From: Candidatus Rokuibacteriota bacterium
GTDB lineage: Bacteria > Methylomirabilota > Methylomirabilia > Rokubacteriales > CSP1-6
DNA: 64,000 nucleotides
Direction: 5' to 3'
NCBI GenBank assembly: GCA_003221695.1
Contig: QHSX01000039.1
Coordinates: 1 to 64,000, forward strand
The number at the start of each line of letters is the position of its first letter. Position 1 is the stretch's first letter. Positions 62,729 to 64,000 of the stretch are shown in pieces. Both the position numbers and the translations under genes were made by a program. The notes under the pieces are model-generated. The model did no database searches. It had not been told where the DNA came from and saw nothing but the letters and a program-made list of their open reading frames with translations.

Positions 62729-64000
62729 CTACGTCCGGGCCTCGGCCGTCTCGATCGCGTGGACGGCGTCGATGACTTTGTCCTTGGGAACGCGGCTCTC
62801 ATGGCGCGTCTTGCGGGAGCGGACCTCGACCAGGCCCTCCTTCACGAAGGCGTTGCCGACCGTGACGCGCACGGGCAGGCCGAGGAGGTCCGCGTCCTTG
62901 AACTTCACCCCGGGTCGTTCGTCGCGGTCGTCCAGCATCGCCTCGACACCGTGCGCCCAGCACGCATCGTAGATCGCCTCGGCGGCATCCCGCTGAGCCT
63001 GGTCCTTGACGCTCACGCAGACGATGTACACGTGCAGCGGCGCGATGGGCCACGGCCAGACGATCCCGTCCCCGTCGGCGAGCTGCTCGATCGCGGCGGC
63101 GGCGATCCGGGCCGGACCGATGCCGTAGCTCCCCATGACGATCGGCTGCTCGCGTCCTGACTCGTCGAGATACGTGGCGCCGAGCGCCACCGAGTACCTC
63201 GTGCCGAGCTTGAAGATGTTGCCGATCTCGATGACCTTCTCGACACCGAGCGGCTTGCCACACTCGACGCACGCCTCGCCGGCGGTGACGGCGTGGAGGT
63301 CGGCAAAGCGGCAGTCGAAGTCGCGGCCGGCGCTGACCCCGCGCAAGTGGAAGCCCTCGCGGTTCGCGCCGACGACGTAGACGCCGTCCTTGAGATGCTC
63401 GTCGGCGAGCACCGGCACCCGCGCGCCGACGGGACCGACCGACCCTGCCGGGGCGCCCAGGTGCTGGCGGACCTCGTCGGGATGCGCGGGGCGGACCTCT
63501 CCGCCGAGGGCGCGGCCGAGCTTCCGTTCGTGGAGCGTCTGGTCGCCGCGGACCAGCACGAGCACGGGCCCGGTCGGCCCGATGTAGAGGAGCGACTTGA
63601 TCGTGAGACGCGGGTCGATCGACAGGAGCCGCGCGACCTCGGCGATCGTGCGCGCGCCGGGCGTCGCCACCTCCTCACGCGCCCAGGCGGGGAACGCCGG
63701 CGGCACCGGGACGCCGCGGGCGACCTCGACGTTCGCGGCGTACCCACAGCCGCCGCAGATCGCGATCTCGTCCTCGCCCGCCGCGGCCGGCGCCATGAAC
63801 TCGTGAGAGCCGAGGCCGCCCATCATGCCCGTGTCGGATTGCACGACCCAGTAGCGGAGCCTGCAGCGGTCGAAGATCCGCCGGTAGGCGCGCTCGTGCG
63901 CCGCGTAGGAGCGGTCGAGCGCGGCCGGGTCGGGGTCGAGGGTGTAGGCGTCCTTCATCAGAAACTCGCGCGTGCGCAGCACACCCGACCGTGGGCGCGC
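62729..64000 (-). CDS. proS: prolyl-tRNA synthetase (5' end outside window)
   Basis: The C-terminal 423 residues of ProS; the frame runs off the right edge of the window, so roughly the first 140-150 residues of a usual 570-residue bacterial enzyme are missing. Seen are RPRSGVLRTREFLMKDAYTLD (motif 2 region), an inserted YbaK-like editing domain (about 120-245 of the visible part), motif 3 MGSYGIGPARIAAAAIEQ and the anticodon-binding domain. It is followed by the attenuator and rimP. Confidence 0.95.
   Translation of the reverse strand, partial: ARPRSGVLRTREFLMKDAYTLDPDPAALDRSYAAHERAYRRIFDRCRLRYWVVQSDTGMMGGLGSHEFMAPAAAGEDEIAICGGCGYAANVEVARGVPVPPAFPAWAREEVATPGARTIAEVARLLSIDPRLTIKSLLYIGPTGPVLVLVRGDQTLHERKLGRALGGEVRPAHPDEVRQHLGAPAGSVGPVGARVPVLADEHLKDGVYVVGANREGFHLRGVSAGRDFDCRFADLHAVTAGEACVECGKPLGVEKVIEIGNIFKLGTRYSVALGATYLDESGREQPIVMGSYGIGPARIAAAAIEQLADGDGIVWPWPIAPLHVYIVCVSVKDQAQRDAAEAIYDACWAHGVEAMLDDRDERPGVKFKDADLLGLPVRVTVGNAFVKEGLVEVRSRKTRHESRVPKDKVIDAVHAIETAEART

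Overview
This 64 kb window is one stretch of a GC-rich bacterial chromosome. Nearly all codons end in G or C, GTG and TTG starts are common, and adjacent genes often overlap by 1-4 bases (ATGA, GTGA or TGATG junctions). Gene content and style suggest an uncultured Methylomirabilota/Rokubacteria-like or deltaproteobacteria-like lineage. That placement is inference: no rRNA gene is present to test it. I see no tRNA or rRNA gene, CRISPR array, prophage, integrase or transposase.

Left part (1-13.8 kb) is a mixed metabolic region: a secreted protein of unknown function, a VOC/TPP-enzyme/luciferase-like trio, a PLP dehydratase, an SppA lipoprotein protease, and a tightly overlapping minus-strand run (small Cys4 protein, Nudix, SDR, 2-keto-4-pentenoate hydratase-like, sirtuin, CPBP protease, amidase). 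An intradiol-dioxygenase-like secreted protein, another SDR and a small membrane protein follow; the membrane protein's frame is interrupted by one in-frame UGA. From 13.8 to 21.1 kb lies a signalling island: a stand-alone receiver, two sensor proteins with a HisKA domain but no ATPase domain, a pseudo-receiver/PAS/GAF protein, a receiver-kinase-receiver hybrid, and a MlaC-type lipid-binding protein beside a 30-residue membrane peptide. From 21.2 to 30.2 kb come an EtfD-like membrane Fe-S oxidoreductase with MeaB, multiheme and monoheme cytochromes, RimI/TsaB, PyrE and a B12-radical SAM protein.

From 30.2 to 35.1 kb are an EamA transporter with an unusual leader (strong promoter, lysine-rich micro-ORF, hairpin), then rpiB-glyA-nrdR and a serine hydrolase. 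The right half is transcribed leftward as two conserved blocks. The de novo purine cluster reads purB-C-S-Q-L-F-M-N-H, a MerR-TPR protein, purD-E, then tsaC, mobA and thiI (50.3 down to 35.2 kb). The translation/RNA cluster reads proS (cut by the window edge), rimP-nusA-ylxR-infB-DUF503-rbfA-nrnA-like-truB-ribF-rpsO-pnp and an M16 peptidase (64.0 down to 50.4 kb).

The most interesting signals are: (1) the UGA at 13572-13574, where the reading frame continues with coding character to a stop fused to a terminator; (2) a dispersed hairpin repeat at three loci, with apparent covariation, that supplies related C-terminal tails to PurN and YlxR; (3) the lysine micro-ORF/hairpin leader; (4) paired ATPase-less histidine kinases with a common tail motif; (5) an apparent attenuator in front of rimP-nusA; (6) a foldback element filling the 4.4-4.55 kb gap; and (7) two genes that seem to start at ATC.
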